Below, in pieces: positions 40,807 to 53,137 of a stretch of DNA of 64,000 bases. The DNA lies in the NCBI GenBank assembly GCA_022705745.1, contig JAKJDW010000001.1, positions 1 to 64,000 on the forward strand, read 5' to 3'. Position numbers and translations under genes: made by a program. This DNA is from Patescibacteria group bacterium (GTDB lineage Bacteria > Patescibacteriota > Gracilibacteria > Absconditabacterales > Absconditicoccaceae). The stretch's first letter is position 1; each line of letters opens with the position of its first letter. A model generated the notes under the pieces. The model made no database searches, was not told where the DNA came from, and saw nothing but the letters and a program-made list of their open reading frames with translations.

Positions 40807-43800
40807 ATGAAAATATTGTTTTTTGATATAGAAGTTACTGCTCAAAAGAAGATTGCTAATATTGGAGCTATAGATCAATATTGAAATTTTGTTTATTCTT
40901 GAAACGATGTTGAGGCTTTTTATAATGAAACCAAAAATTATGATATTTTGGCATGACATAATATTTTGCATCATGATTTAAAATATTTATCAACTACTCA
41001 TAATATCAGTACATCATTTTTGGAAAAACCTGTGATTGATACACTTTGGCTTTCATCATTGATTTTTATTAGAAAACCATATCATAAATTAATAAAAGAA
41101 TATAAGTGATGAAATGTTGATCCAAACTATGAAGATGAATTAGATAGTTTTTTTTTAAGACATCAACCTTGATGTGAAGAAGAAAATAATATTGTCAAAA
41201 ATAATCCTATAAATGACTCTCAATTAAGTCTAGCTGTATTTAATAATTGTGTAGAAGAGTTTGCAAATATCAATTCTAACATGCAACAAATTTTATATAC
41301 ATTATTACATACATCAAAACAATTTTGAACATTTTTTGATTATTTAATAGAACAAAATCAATTTACTCCTAAAAAGATAAACTTAAAAAATGAAATATTT
41401 AAGATACTTAACCCATTAATTAAGAAAGAGTTTTTTGATTTAGAGTTATCACAGATTTTGTCTGAAGAATCAGTTTGTTTTGCATATATTCTTAGATTAA
41501 TAGAACAAAATTTAAATAGAGATATTTCTATAAATCCAGATTGTTCTATTTTACCAGATCGAATTAATTATACTTTAATCAACAATCATAAAGTATTTTC
41601 AAAAATATATAAATACAAAAAATTTAATGCACAAAAAGAATTAAAAAACTGGAATAAAGATTTTACCTTTAGAGAATATGCAAACATTCATTGAGAAAAA
41701 ATAAAACAAGAAGATTTAGTTAATTCATGATTTCATTGAGAAGATTTCATTGCAATTTTGGCGACATGAGGATGAAAATCTCTTTGTTTTCAATTGCCCG
41801 CATTAGCTAGAGCTGAATCTTCATGATTTTTAACACTTGTGATATCACCTCTTCAATCATTGATGGATGATCAAGTTTCAAATTTAAAATATAAATATAA
41901 TAAAACAAATGTTTGAGCTTTACACTCAGCTTTGGATCCATTAACTAAAAAAGAGGTTTGTGAAAAAATTGAACATTGATGAATTGATTTGTTATATCTC
42001 TCTCCTGAAATGCTGAGAAGTCCTAGTACTCAAAGATTACTTTCCAAAAGACATATTGATAGATTAGTTATTGATGAAGCTCACTGTTTTAGTAAGCGAT
42101 GACATGATTTCCGTATTGATTACATGTTTATTGCAGATTTTATTAAAGAGTTATGAAAAGAAAAATCTCAATATTTTAACCCAAGCATAAAAGATATTTC
42201 TATTTCTTGTTTCACAGCTACAGCTAAACAAGAAGTAGTTGAAGAAATAAAAACATATTTTAAAAATCATTTTTGAAAGGAATTAAAAGAGTATAAATCA
42301 ACGGCCAAAAGAGAAAATTTACACTATGAAGCATATAATGTTGAAAATTGAACAAAGAAGTTTGATACACTTATGGAGATATTAGAAAATAGAGTTGATA
42401 CAAAATCATGCATTATATTTACAAGATATACATGACAAAACAAAAGTATGTGAAGGATGTGAGCAGAAAACCTTACTAGAGCTATTAATGAAAGATTACA
42501 ACAAGACTGATACTGACACATCAACGCAGCATTTTTCCATGGTCAATTAGAATGATCAAAAAAAAGAGAGATGATGCAAACATTTATGAGCTGAGAAGTG
42601 AATATTATCGTAGCTACTAATGCATTTTGAATGTGAGTTGATAAATCTGATGTAAGATATGTGATTCATTATGACTTGCCTTCATCATTGGAAAATTATT
42701 TACAGGAAGCTTGAAGGGCTTGAAGAGATTGAAAAGACTCAAACTGTATAATACTTTATACATCTGATGATTTGGATCAAAATTTACAACTAAATCAATT
42801 ATCTCAAATAAAGAAAGGAGAATTGCAAATGTTATTGAAATACATTAAATATCAATTTCAACAAAAAGGTAAAAAAAGAATTATAAATTCTGCAAAAGAA
42901 TTTGTAAAATATGCATGACGAATTTCAGGAGATTTTGAAGAAGAATATACAAACAATAAATCAATGTGGGAAACAAAAATAAGAACTGCATTATGGTTCT
43001 TAGAAAAGCCATTTCCTAAAGAAAATGATTCATGGTTTATTGAGAGAAAATTTAATAGAACAAGAGTTTTTGCAACTGCAAAATGAAAAAAAACTTATGA
43101 TTTAACAGTTGATCAAACGGATGATGATCTTAATAATGCTTTAAAAACTTTAGATGACTATGAACGTAGAGTTATAAACGATATTTATAGCAATATTAGA
43201 ACTTGAAAAGTAATGTCTATAGAAGACCTTCCAAATAAAGTTTGATGGCATATTAAAAGAATTCCTTCTGCAGAATGAACTAAAAGTAAAAAATGAATAC
43301 AAGAATTAGTTGAAATACTAAGAGAACACAACTTAATAGATAAAGATGAAGAAATTTCTTTATCTTTAAATGTTACATGATGACAAAGTTCAGAAAAAAG
43401 ATTCCAAGATGTATATAATTTTTTTGAGGCCATATTTAGTATTTTTTCAAAAGAATTCTGAAATTTTATTGATAAATGATCTGAACTTGTTTTTGATAAA
43501 AAATGAATAAATACAGAATTAACACATATGCTATGAAACACAAGCAATATGGGTGAAATTAATAGTTTTTTATATATATTAAAAAATAGATGATATGTTA
43601 ATATAACATTATGAAATACCATGATTAATTATTTGCCATTTAGTGAAATAAAACAAGAATTTAATGATCAATTGTATATTAGTAATAACTTAATAAAGTT
43701 ACTTTTGGATGAAAATGTTTCAAAAAATCAAAGAGAAAATAAATTCACAATGGATGTTAATTTAAAAATACTTGCAAGAAAATTGTGAGAAAAAATAGGT

Positions 43801-46800
43801 ATAAAAATAACCAATATTCAATTGGAAAATGTTTTAAAACTTCTGCATGAGTTTGATATCATAGGTGTTGAATCTGGTTTATTCTTATATTTTACAAGGT
43901 TTGAAATTGAATGATGAAAGCGTCTCAAAACCCCTACAGATGACTGAAAAGAAAAATATAATAATTTGAAGGAAGAGCATTTTGAATCTCTTTCAGATTT
44001 TTATAAAAACAAAACACAACAAGCACATATTATGGATGAATTTGCTAGAAAAGTTATTGAATATCTCCCTATTAATGCAGTTGAACAATTTGTAAATATA
44101 TTTGTAGATGATTATTTTAATTTGGATTATGAAGGTGAATTTTTGCCAAAATATTTTAAATGAAGAGTAAGTGAAATATCAAGATCAACATCAAAAGCAA
44201 AACATGATGAAATATGGAATGTTTCAGATGAGCAGAAAGAAATTCTTGAGTCTAAAAATAATCTATTAGTCATTGCTTGACCATGATCTGGTAAAACAAA
44301 ATCTTTAGTACATAAAGTTGCCAATTTAGTAATGGAAGAGTGAGTAAGTAAGGATGAATTTCTTCTGCTTACATTTATGAGATCGGCAAAGTTTGAGTTA
44401 AAAAACAGAATTATAAAACTTATTTGAAATCAATGATATGCTTTAAAAATCCACACATTTCACTGATTTGCATATGAGTTGTTGGGAAAAAATCCCTTGA
44501 AAGATGATTATGATAATGAAAATTGAAATAGTGATAATATAATTAAAGATGCTGTAACATATTTAAATGAAAATAAAGATTTACAGTTACCATATAGAGT
44601 AATTATGTTAGATGAGTTTCAAGATATTTGAGGAACATATTTTGGGTTTATTGAAGCAATTAGTAAAAGATCATCTTTTAATGAAAACAAAATTAGAGTT
44701 ATAGCTACCGGAGATGATGATCAAAGTATTATGGAATTTGCATGATGAGACATTCAATATATTCAAAATTTTCAAAAAGAATATAATGCTGATTCTGTGA
44801 TTTTATCTAAAAATTTTAGATCTACTCAGCCATTAATAGATTATACTACAATGTTTATAAAAACTATAAAAAATAGATTAAAACAATGAACTAAATTAAC
44901 ATCATGACGCATTATGGATATTTTTCAATGACAATCTAAAATTGAAGCATGGAATTGTAAATGAAATTATCTTTTTGGAGTAAAAGATGCTCTTGAATCA
45001 ATTAAATCTACAACTAAAAGAGAAACGACAGCGATTATCTGTAATGAAAACGAAACTGTATTACAAATAAATCATATTTTACAAAAAAAATGAATTAAAG
45101 CTCAAATTCTATTATGAGATCAATGATATAAGCTAAGAGATGCTTTGGAGTTGAGATATTTTTTAGAGATTTGTAACGATACTACTTGAGACAAATTAAC
45201 AAAAGAAAATATTTGGGATAAATATAATTCTGTAATTGCGAATTTTTGAGAAAATAAAAACACAGAAACTTTAAAAAAAATAATAAATACAATTATTGAT
45301 ACAAATAGTTCTATCTATCCAAAAATAGTAGAGGACTTTATGATTGATTTTAAAGATGAAGCAGATTTAATTGACAATGAACATCAATTATTTGTCTCAA
45401 CATTTCATAAAGCAAAATGAAGAGAATTTGATAATGTAATTATTTGTTTTGATCCTCATAAAAATTGGAATGAAAAATTTACTGATGATAATACTAGAAA
45501 TAGTAATATAAGGCTTATTTACGTATGAATGACAAGAGCAAAAAATAATCTTATTTTATTGTGAAATACGGATAATAATAGATATTTTAATTTTTTATAT
45601 AACAAATCTCCAATTAAAGAGGAAAAAGTTTATGATAATGAAGATACAAATGAAATTTCAGTAATTACAACTTTATCAGATACATATATATCTTTTAATG
45701 ATGATAAAGTTATTAAAGATCCAATGATATGAGCTGAAATTGATTACAGTGAAAATATTAAAAAATGAAACTGAGTTATAGATTATATATGGGAATGAAA
45801 AGTTATTCAACAAAGTTCAAAAAGCTTGCTGCCATACAAAATAAACAAGTGGCTTAAAAAATGATATTATATAGCATGAACGAAAATATATCAAAAAATA
45901 TTATACCGTCCACGTTGAGATGATAAAGAACATCTTGTATTTCTTTTTGATATTTCTCTAAAAATGTTGCCAACAGAATTTAAAGAAATAGAAGAGGCAA
46001 GAGTTAAAATAAAAGGATTAGAACAACAAATTTCGATAATTCAACAACAAGATTGATTGTCGAATACTAATCTTCAGGACATAATAAAAGAAAGAGATAA
46101 TCAAATACAAATATTACAAGAAAAAACTCAACAATTAGAAAAAAAATTAGAAGCGGCACAGGAAGATATTAAGAATCGTGAAAAGGCCATAGATGATAAT
46201 AGATTAAAGATAAAGGAATTAGAACATAATTTATGAGAGCTCGAAAAAGAGAAAGAAATAGCGAGTTGAAAGATTACAAAATTAGAAAAGAGTTTAGCAA
46301 AAGCTCAATCAGGATGAGATAAAAAAGTAGAAAAAAATTATGAAGACAAATTATTAAAAGCTCAAAATGATTTTAAAAACTTAGACAAAAAATTTAATGA
46401 TATTTATCAGAAAAAATTATTACATGAAGAAAAAAATAAGGAATTAGAAACTGAAAATCAGAATTTAAAAAACGAAAACGCGGAATTGCAAAAGAAAGTG
46501 AGTGATAGTATATGAAGAGATTTTATGTGAGAACCAAAAAAGGCTGATGATTATGTTACATCGTTAATACAATCAGCAAAGACACAGGTTATATTAGTGG
46601 ATCCTTATGTGGATAGTGTAACAATTTCTCGTTTATCTAAAAGATGAAATTGAGTAAAAGCAGTAGTATATTGTTCAAATATCAAATTGTCAGAATGACA
46701 AACTAAAGATGTTTTACAAGATCAAGAAAATAATCCTATCAAAAGTCGTCCTTTGAGAAATTTTCACGATCGTTATCTTATAATTGACAACGATATTTAT

Positions 46801-46911
46801 AGATCATGATCTAGTTTTGATTCTCATCTTTGAAAAAAGGGTACCAATATTTCTAAGGTGCCAAATAAAACTCCAGAGGAGCGATTAAAGGAATTATGAA
46901 TAAAATCTTAA
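40807..46911 (+). CDS. Exonuclease-RecQ-UvrD-PLD fusion, candidate defence protein
   Basis: A single 2,034-residue frame with TGA=Gly. Residues 1-60: DEDD-type 3'-5' exonuclease start, FFDIEVT (D7, E9) and AGHNILHHDL (D57). About 295-640: RecQ-like helicase with ATGGGKSLCFQLPA (K324), IDEAHCFS (423-429) and ATNAFGMGVDKSDV, LQEAGRAGRDG. About 1140-1590: UvrD-like helicase with AGPGSGKTKSL (K1163), LDEFQDIG (1268-1275), DDDQSIMEFAG, SKNFRST, STFHKAKGREFDN and YVGMTRAKNN. About 1735-1900: long coiled coil. About 1915-2025: PLD-like domain with VDPYVDSV and HDRYLIID (H1986, HxRx4D). Two helicases of opposite families plus two nuclease domains suggest processing of foreign or damaged DNA. It lies between IS30 fragments and beside a CRISPR locus. 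Domain calls are by motif; the role is inferred. Confidence 0.88.
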
Positions 46912-46936
46912 TATTCAAATTGGATTTTTTATCCGC

Positions 46937-47009
46937 AACCCGATTGGTCTCTATCTTACTTCAAACTTTAAAATCTTCAAACTTCAAAAAATTAGAGACC
47001 ATCGGGTTT
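46937..47009. terminator. Large imperfect inverted repeat after the helicase-nuclease gene
   Basis: aacccgattggtctcta (46937-46953) pairs with ttagagaccatcgggttt (46992-47009) around 38 bases. It may stop transcripts from both sides, or mark an element end, since the right arm abuts the IS30 copy. Confidence 0.55.
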
Positions 47010-47291
47010 AAACAATTCACATTTTCAATCATCTTGAATTTTTTCGTATATATGCTCTTCTAATTTGTTGTTACATCTAATCTTTTTGAGATTTTTCTTG
47101 GCATGTAACCTCCTAACATAAGCCTTATGTTTAGCTTTACTAGGATTATATTTACCTCGTACAGAATTGTTTTTAATCTTATTATTAACTGTCGTATGTG
47201 ATCTTCAAATTAATCTAGCAATTTCACGCTTAGATTTATTTTGTGCGAGGTAAATCATTATCAACTCTCTTTCTTCAATTGTTAAGTACAT
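46992..47291 (-). pseudogene. IS30-family transposase, N-terminal fragment, copy 2
   Basis: Same IS30 helix-turn-helix (MYLTIEERELIMIYLAQNKS) as the copy at 40246, ending after EKIQDDG in KCELFKPDGL and a stop. The DDE domain is again missing, and the loss point is the same in both copies. This means the fragment, not an intact element, was duplicated. Confidence 0.85.
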
Positions 47292-47367
47292 TAATTTCTC
47301 TTGTAAGTTTATAAAGGTAAGAACTATTATAACTATACAAGTGGAAACTTTCAAATTTTAATTTAGG
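47022..47367. repeat. 346-bp direct repeat, right copy
   Basis: Right copy of the direct repeat at 39977-40322. It ends 232 bp before the CRISPR effector gene. Confidence 0.95.
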
Positions 47368-47599
47368 TTTATTTTTGGTTGAAAATGGATAGATACGAAA
47401 ATTTTTAATGAAACAATAGTTTCGATGAAAATATGGAAAAAATTGGATAAAATAACTATTTAATTATAAATGTTTTTTTATTTAATAAATGTTTTTTTAT
47501 TTAATCAATTTTTCTATATTGTAATTAGTTTTGAAATTAGTATATAGAAGATAATCTTTATTTTGTAAATAAGTATTTTTATAATTTTATATAAAAAAA
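47368..47599 (+). promoter_or_regulatory. Leader of the cas operon
   Basis: AT-rich, without a gene. It has a tandem 19-bp repeat (aaatgtttttttatttaat, about 47466-47503). A cas promoter should lie here, but no pair of boxes stands out. Confidence 0.4.
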
Positions 47600-50500
47600 A
47601 TGTTAAAAACTTTTAAAAACTTTTATGAGGTAAGGAAAACAGCTAGTTTCAAGCTAATTCCTAATAAAATTTATAGACAAATTGAAATGAGTAAAGAACC
47701 TTCAAATTTTAAAGATCTGGGAAAACAATATGTTAATATAATAAATTCTTTATCAGAGTTATTATATGAAGATGAACATGAAGACAATACTGAAGAAGTA
47801 TGATTGTCTACAAACTTATGATCACTTATATCCCAAGATGACCAATTAAAAATTGGAGAAATAACAAAATCTGCAAACAAATCTGTCGAAAATCACGAGC
47901 AAATAATTTTACATTGAGATGAAAAGGATTTTGATAAAAAGGATTTTAATAAGCTTGTTAGAATAAAACATCAATGGATTAAAGAGAACTTTAGAAGTGA
48001 TTGGCATAAAAATAAAGAAAACATTGTTTCTTACAAAACCAATAAAGATTGAAACAGAGTTAAAACAAAAAATTGGACTATTATTTGAAATGTGGAGTTT
48101 TTACAAGTTTTTTTTAAAGACTTTTTAAAAACAGCACTAGAATATTGAAATAATATTATAGAGTTAACCGAATCACAAGAACACGATAAAAGTAGAAATA
48201 GTGATATAAAATTTTTACTACAAAAAATTCAATCTAAGTTACACTTAAATAAAATTTATCAATTATTTGAATGAGAATATATAAATCATAAAAATGATAA
48301 TTCAGATATCGAATATTTAAGAGAGCAACTTAGAGACTTTAAACAAAAAGCTAACAATTGTATAGAAAACTATAAAATTAGTGATTCGTTTTGAATGTTT
48401 ATAGAACACGGAAGTCTTAATTATTATACAAGAAGAAAAACACAAAAAGATTATGAAGAAGAAATTATTAAAAAATCGGAATGATTAAAAAACAAATTTT
48501 ATGGAAATTTATGAGCACTTTATTGAATTGATAAAAATCAACCTATAGAAAATCTTTATAAAGAAATGAAGATTTTTAAAGCAAGTCAAAAAAGTGCTTT
48601 TTTGCAGAGATTACAAAGTGGTATTAATTTTACTAATTTTCAGAAGGAATTTAAATTTATTGATAATAGATGAGATGTTGTTGAAAACTTTAAAATAGTT
48701 TTGTTCTCTGACATAACGGAAGATAGGTATGAAGAAATGTTAAATTTAACCAATCAAATTGAAAAAGAAAAAAATAAAGAATCTAGAAAACAATTAAAAG
48801 AAAAAAGAGGAAAATATTTTCAACATCATCTTAACAAATACAAAAAATTCTGTAATGATTATAAAGATGTGGCAATGGAGTTTTGAAAAAGGAAAGCGGA
48901 AATTATATCATTACAAAGAGAAAAGGTACTCGCAGAAAGGGAAAGATGATACTGATTCTTTGCCAAAGATTGAGAAAACAATTTCTATATAAACACATTT
49001 GATATAGAAAACTCACAACAAGCTTATCATGAACTAATTAACAATAAAAATACAAAGTGAGAAATTGCATATTATATTCTAAGCTCGATAACTTTGAGAG
49101 CATTAGAAAAGCTTTGTTTCTCGGAAAGATCAACCTTTAGTAAATGAAACATAATAAATAAGCTTGATGAAAAGTTTATAAAAATTCAAAATGGAAGTTG
49201 AAGAAAAATCTTTAAAAGCAAGAAAGAACTAGAAGAGGAGAATATCCTTATTGATTTCTTTGTAGAAGTACTAAAACACCAAACTAATTTGAACCTAAAA
49301 TTTAAATCTACTCAATCTATAAACATACTAAAAGAGTGTAAAGATATCGGTGCATTTGAGATTTTATTAAAACAAGAAACATATATATTAGATGAATATT
49401 TTATTTCAAAACAAAATTTTGAAAGTATTTTAGAAAAATATAAGTGAATTTCATATAAAATTACCTCAAAAGACATTGAGAATAACACTAATAAAAGTAC
49501 TTTCTCTAGTTGGTGGAGAGATTTTTGGGAAGAAGAAAATAAAGAAAATGATTATGTATTAAGAATAAATCCAGAATTCAGTATTTCTTTTAGGCTTTGA
49601 GATAAGGAAAAATATAAAAACACATTACCATTTCATAGGAAAAAAAATAATCAATATTTTTTAACTATGAGTTTTTCTCATTCTGCTGATAGAAATTATA
49701 TTAATACTGCCTTTATTAACGAAGAAGATAGAAAACAATCATTACAAGATTTTAATGATATTTTTAATAGAAAGAATAGATTTGATTATATTTATGGTAT
49801 AGATAAGGGAACAAAAGAATTAGTGACCTTATGAATTTTTAAAAAATCAAACAAATGATTGGAATCAGTGAATATTTCTGAAAAAATTCCTGTCTACAAA
49901 ATCACAAAAGATTGATTTCTTCATACTAAAACAACGACAAAAAAACAACCTAAAAAATGAGAACAACCTATTACAATACACACATTAGCTAAAAATCCTT
50001 CCTTGTTTTTAGATGAAATTGATAATCCAAAAATCTTTGAAAAATTAAGTATTACTTCTTGTTTATGAGATTTAACTTATGCAAAACTTATAAAATGAAA
50101 AATTATTCTTAATGCAGATATTTCCACCACCCTTAATTTATACAAAACTACAGCAAAAAGGTCTTTGCATAATGCAGTTACAACATGAAAAATGATATCT
50201 AAACAAGTATTGTATGATAATGAAGAAAATGTTTTCTATTACGAGTATGAAAATAGAGGCATTTTGAATAAAGAAAAAAATTTGTATTGGAAAGATGAAT
50301 TTAATTTTTTGCCTCACAAGGATGAATTTAATTCATTAAAAGAAGAAATAGAGTTTGAATTAAATGAGTATATAAAAGATATAAATTCTGAAGAAGACAT
50401 ATCTATGCAAAAAATAAATAATTACAAAAATGCTGTCTCAGCTAATATTGTATGAATCATTACAGAGTTACAAAAATATTTTGAGGGATATATCTGTTAT

Positions 50501-51073
50501 GAAACCTTAAATGAACAAACAGTCAAAAAGGAATTTGATACTTTTATAGGAAATGTTATAAACGAAAAAATCTATAATAAATTACAATTAAATTTGGAAG
50601 TTCCACCTATTTTAAAAAAGTTTAGAACTGAAGTCTGAAATAAAGATATTATTCAACATTGAAAAATATTGTATGTTAATGAAAAAAACACTTCTTCTGC
50701 ATGTCCTGTATGTAATGAGCAATTATTAAAAAAAGATAAAAATTGAAATCTATCTGATAAGAACGATAATGAAATTTTTAAATTATGATGACATTTAAGT
50801 GATTTTGAAAATAACATGAAGCATTTAACGGATCTAGAATATCAAGAACGGTTAAAAAATAAAAGTTTTGAAAAGGCTAATACTAAAAAATGAAAAATAG
50901 AAAAAAATAAGTATAATTCTTGAATTTTAAATTGAAAATCTTGTGATTATCATATGAAGAAAAACAATTATGGATTTGATTTTATAGAATCTTGAGATGA
51001 TCTCGCAACATACAATATCGCTAAAAAAGCCAAAGAATATCTAGAAAGTTTACCTACTCCTCCTCAACCTTAA
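47600..51073 (+). CDS. cas12a2: Type V CRISPR effector, Cas12a family, Cas12a2-like
   Basis: A 1,157-residue RuvC nuclease. The N-terminus FKNFYEVRKTASFKLIPN matches the start of Cas12a proteins, and the array repeat ends in the Cas12a-type hairpin. RuvC motifs are YIYGIDKGTKEL (D735), YICYETLNEQ (E968) and SGDDLATYNIA (D1133). The 233 residues between the first two are far above the 85 of AsCas12a (D908-E993), and SSACPVC (C1035, C1038) with SCDYH (C1115, H1118) makes a zinc ribbon where Cas12a has its Nuc domain. A large insert instead of the bridge helix and a zinc ribbon instead of Nuc are the marks of Cas12a2, an RNA-triggered nuclease that destroys nearby nucleic acids. Cas4 overlaps its stop. 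Many Gly are TGA. Confidence 0.8.
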
Positions 51074-51618
51074 TGGAACAAAATATCCGTATTTCATCCC
51101 TCAACGACTTTCTTTTCTGTCCAAAGTCTATTTATTTTCACAATCTTTACGAGGATTACGAAAGGCAGGTGTACCAAGATACACCGCAAGTTAAATGAAC
51201 AATAAATCATGAAAACATAGACAACAAGCAGTACTCTACTTCAAAAAACATATTACAGTGATTTGGGATTTATTCTGAAAAATATAATCTTGTTGGGAAA
51301 GTAGATATCTATCAAACAGATAAAAAAACGATTATAGAAAGGAAAACTAAAATATCTAAATTATATCAGTGACAAATTTACCAAGTTTATGCACAATATT
51401 TTTGTTTAACAGAGATGTGATATGAAGTCAAAAAACTCAAAATCCACTCTCTCAGCGACAATAAAATTTATGACATTCCCATCCCCAACAAAGAAGAAAT
51501 TGAAAAATTTGAAAAAGTTTTAGATGAGTTTCGTAAGTTTGATCCAAGTAAACCATTTGAAGCAAATCCAGAAAAATGTAAAAAATGTATATATAGAGAG
51601 CTTTGTGACAGTTATTAG
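51073..51618 (+). CDS. cas4: CRISPR adaptation nuclease Cas4
   Basis: A 181-residue RecB-like nuclease that trims prespacers and checks the PAM during spacer capture. RISSLNDFLFCPKSIYFHNL carries the first Fe-S Cys; LVGKVDIYQT and IIERKTKISK supply the catalytic Asp, Glu and Lys; QGQIYQVYAQYF is the QxxxY motif; and CKKCIYRELC has the last three Cys of the cluster. ATG overlaps the effector stop (TAATG), so translation is coupled. Confidence 0.93.
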
Positions 51619-51660
51619 TTTTCGTTAAAAGAACTAGTTTACTTTTTTAGTTTCTAGAAA

Positions 51661-52614
51661 ATGCTTTCAGCCCCAGACTTCAAGGAAAAACAAATTTTAG
51701 TAATAAGTTCTGATGAACGGAAAGGTTTATCATTACGCAACAACAATGTTTTAATAAAAGAGGATGAAAAAATTGTAAATCAAATTTCATGTTCAAAAAT
51801 TTTTTGTATTTTCATTATATGAGATTTTACAATTAGTAGCAAACTAATAGACAAACTTATGAAGTACCAAATCCCAATTTATTGTCTATGATACAACTTA
51901 AAGCCCAAATTTATGATTGGTAATACTCTTCAATGAAATTATATTCTCAGAGAAAAACAATACAATAATCCAAATGAATTGGATATAGCAAAAATGATTA
52001 TAAAAAACAAAGCAACAAATCAAGTGTCTTTATTACAGGAAATTAGATGAAAAACAGATAGTATGAAAGACAGTATTAAAAAAATAAAAGATACAATCAA
52101 AAAAATAGATTCAGCAGATAATGACGATAGTCTCAGATGAATTGAAGGTAGTATTGCAAAATTATTTTTTTCCAATTATTTTGAAGAAATGAAATGGTAT
52201 AGGAGAATGCCAAGAACTAGGAATGATATAATTAATTTTTTATTGGATATCGGTTATTCGTTTTTGTATAATTTTATTGAAGCCAACTTAAACCTTTATT
52301 GATTTGATGTTTATAAATGAGTTTATCACAAACTTTTTTATGAAAGAAAGTCTTTAGTATGTGATTTAGTGGAGCCATTTAGGTGTATTATTGATAAAAA
52401 AATTAGGAAAATGTACAATCTCTGACAAATAAACGAAAAAGATTTCAAGTTTTCAAAATGAGAATATAGTATTTCACGAGAAAAACAAAAACCATATATA
52501 TGAAATTTTCTACAAGCATTATTAGATGAAAAAATGGAGATATTTGCCTATATCAAATGATATTATAGATATATGATGGATCCAAAAAGAGAATTTCCTA
52601 TTTTTACATTATAA
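51661..52614 (+). CDS. cas1: CRISPR integrase Cas1
   Basis: A 317-residue Cas1. RGIEGSIAKLFFSNYFEEMK holds the first catalytic Glu; VYHKLFYERKSLVCDLVEPF holds the His and Glu-Pro-Phe motif (HKxxxxRxSLxxDLxEPFR), as in type V and type I Cas1. Works with Cas2 to insert spacers at the leader end. It starts 42 bp after cas4. Confidence 0.95.
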
Positions 52615-52623
52615 AAAATACAG

Positions 52624-52902
52624 ATGTTAATAGTTTCTTATGACATTAGTAACAACAAACTTAGGACCAGATTTTCTAAATTTTTAGAAAAATATTGAAG
52701 AAGACTACAATACTCTGTATTTGAAATAAAAAATAGTGATAGAATTTTGAATATAATACTTTTGAAAATCGAAAAAACATTTTCAAAGAAATTTGAAATG
52801 ACAGACAGCATTTTAATATTAAACCTATGCTGACCTTGTGAAAAAAAAGTTTATAGATATGGATATGCCGTTCATGAAGAGGAAGAATTAATTTTTGCAT
52901 AA
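52624..52902 (+). CDS. cas2: CRISPR adaptation protein Cas2
   Basis: A 92-residue ferredoxin-fold protein: MLIVSYDISNNKLRTRFSKF with the VxYDI strand and LEKYGRRLQYSVFEIKNSDR, the conserved G-x-RxQxSVFE motif. It bridges the Cas1 dimers. Starts 9 bp after cas1. Confidence 0.95.
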
Positions 52903-53137
52903 ATCTATTGAATTTATCTAAATATTCAGTATCATTGAAAATAATTAATTGATCATTAACATTTTTTATAAAAAACTACAATTGTAGCCGTAAGGTTACT
53001 AGAAATTATGTTATGTATTCTATAAATATGTAAACCTACCATCTTCCTAAAATCAAAAGATGGTCTTATGCTACTTTTCTCGGAGTGATGATCTTCTACG
53101 ATCGCCGAGAAAATAGCATAAATAAGCCAAAAGTGGG
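52903..53137 (+). promoter_or_regulatory. CRISPR leader with a degenerate repeat and a long hairpin
   Basis: About 235 bp between cas2 and the first repeat. At 52976-52987, CTACAATTGTAG copies the hairpin end of the array repeat (CTAC-TATT-GTAG). At 53066-53121 the arms TTATGCTACTTTTCTCGG and CCGAGAAAATAGCATAA form a 17-bp, nearly perfect stem around 21 bases, just upstream of the first repeat. Confidence 0.7.
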
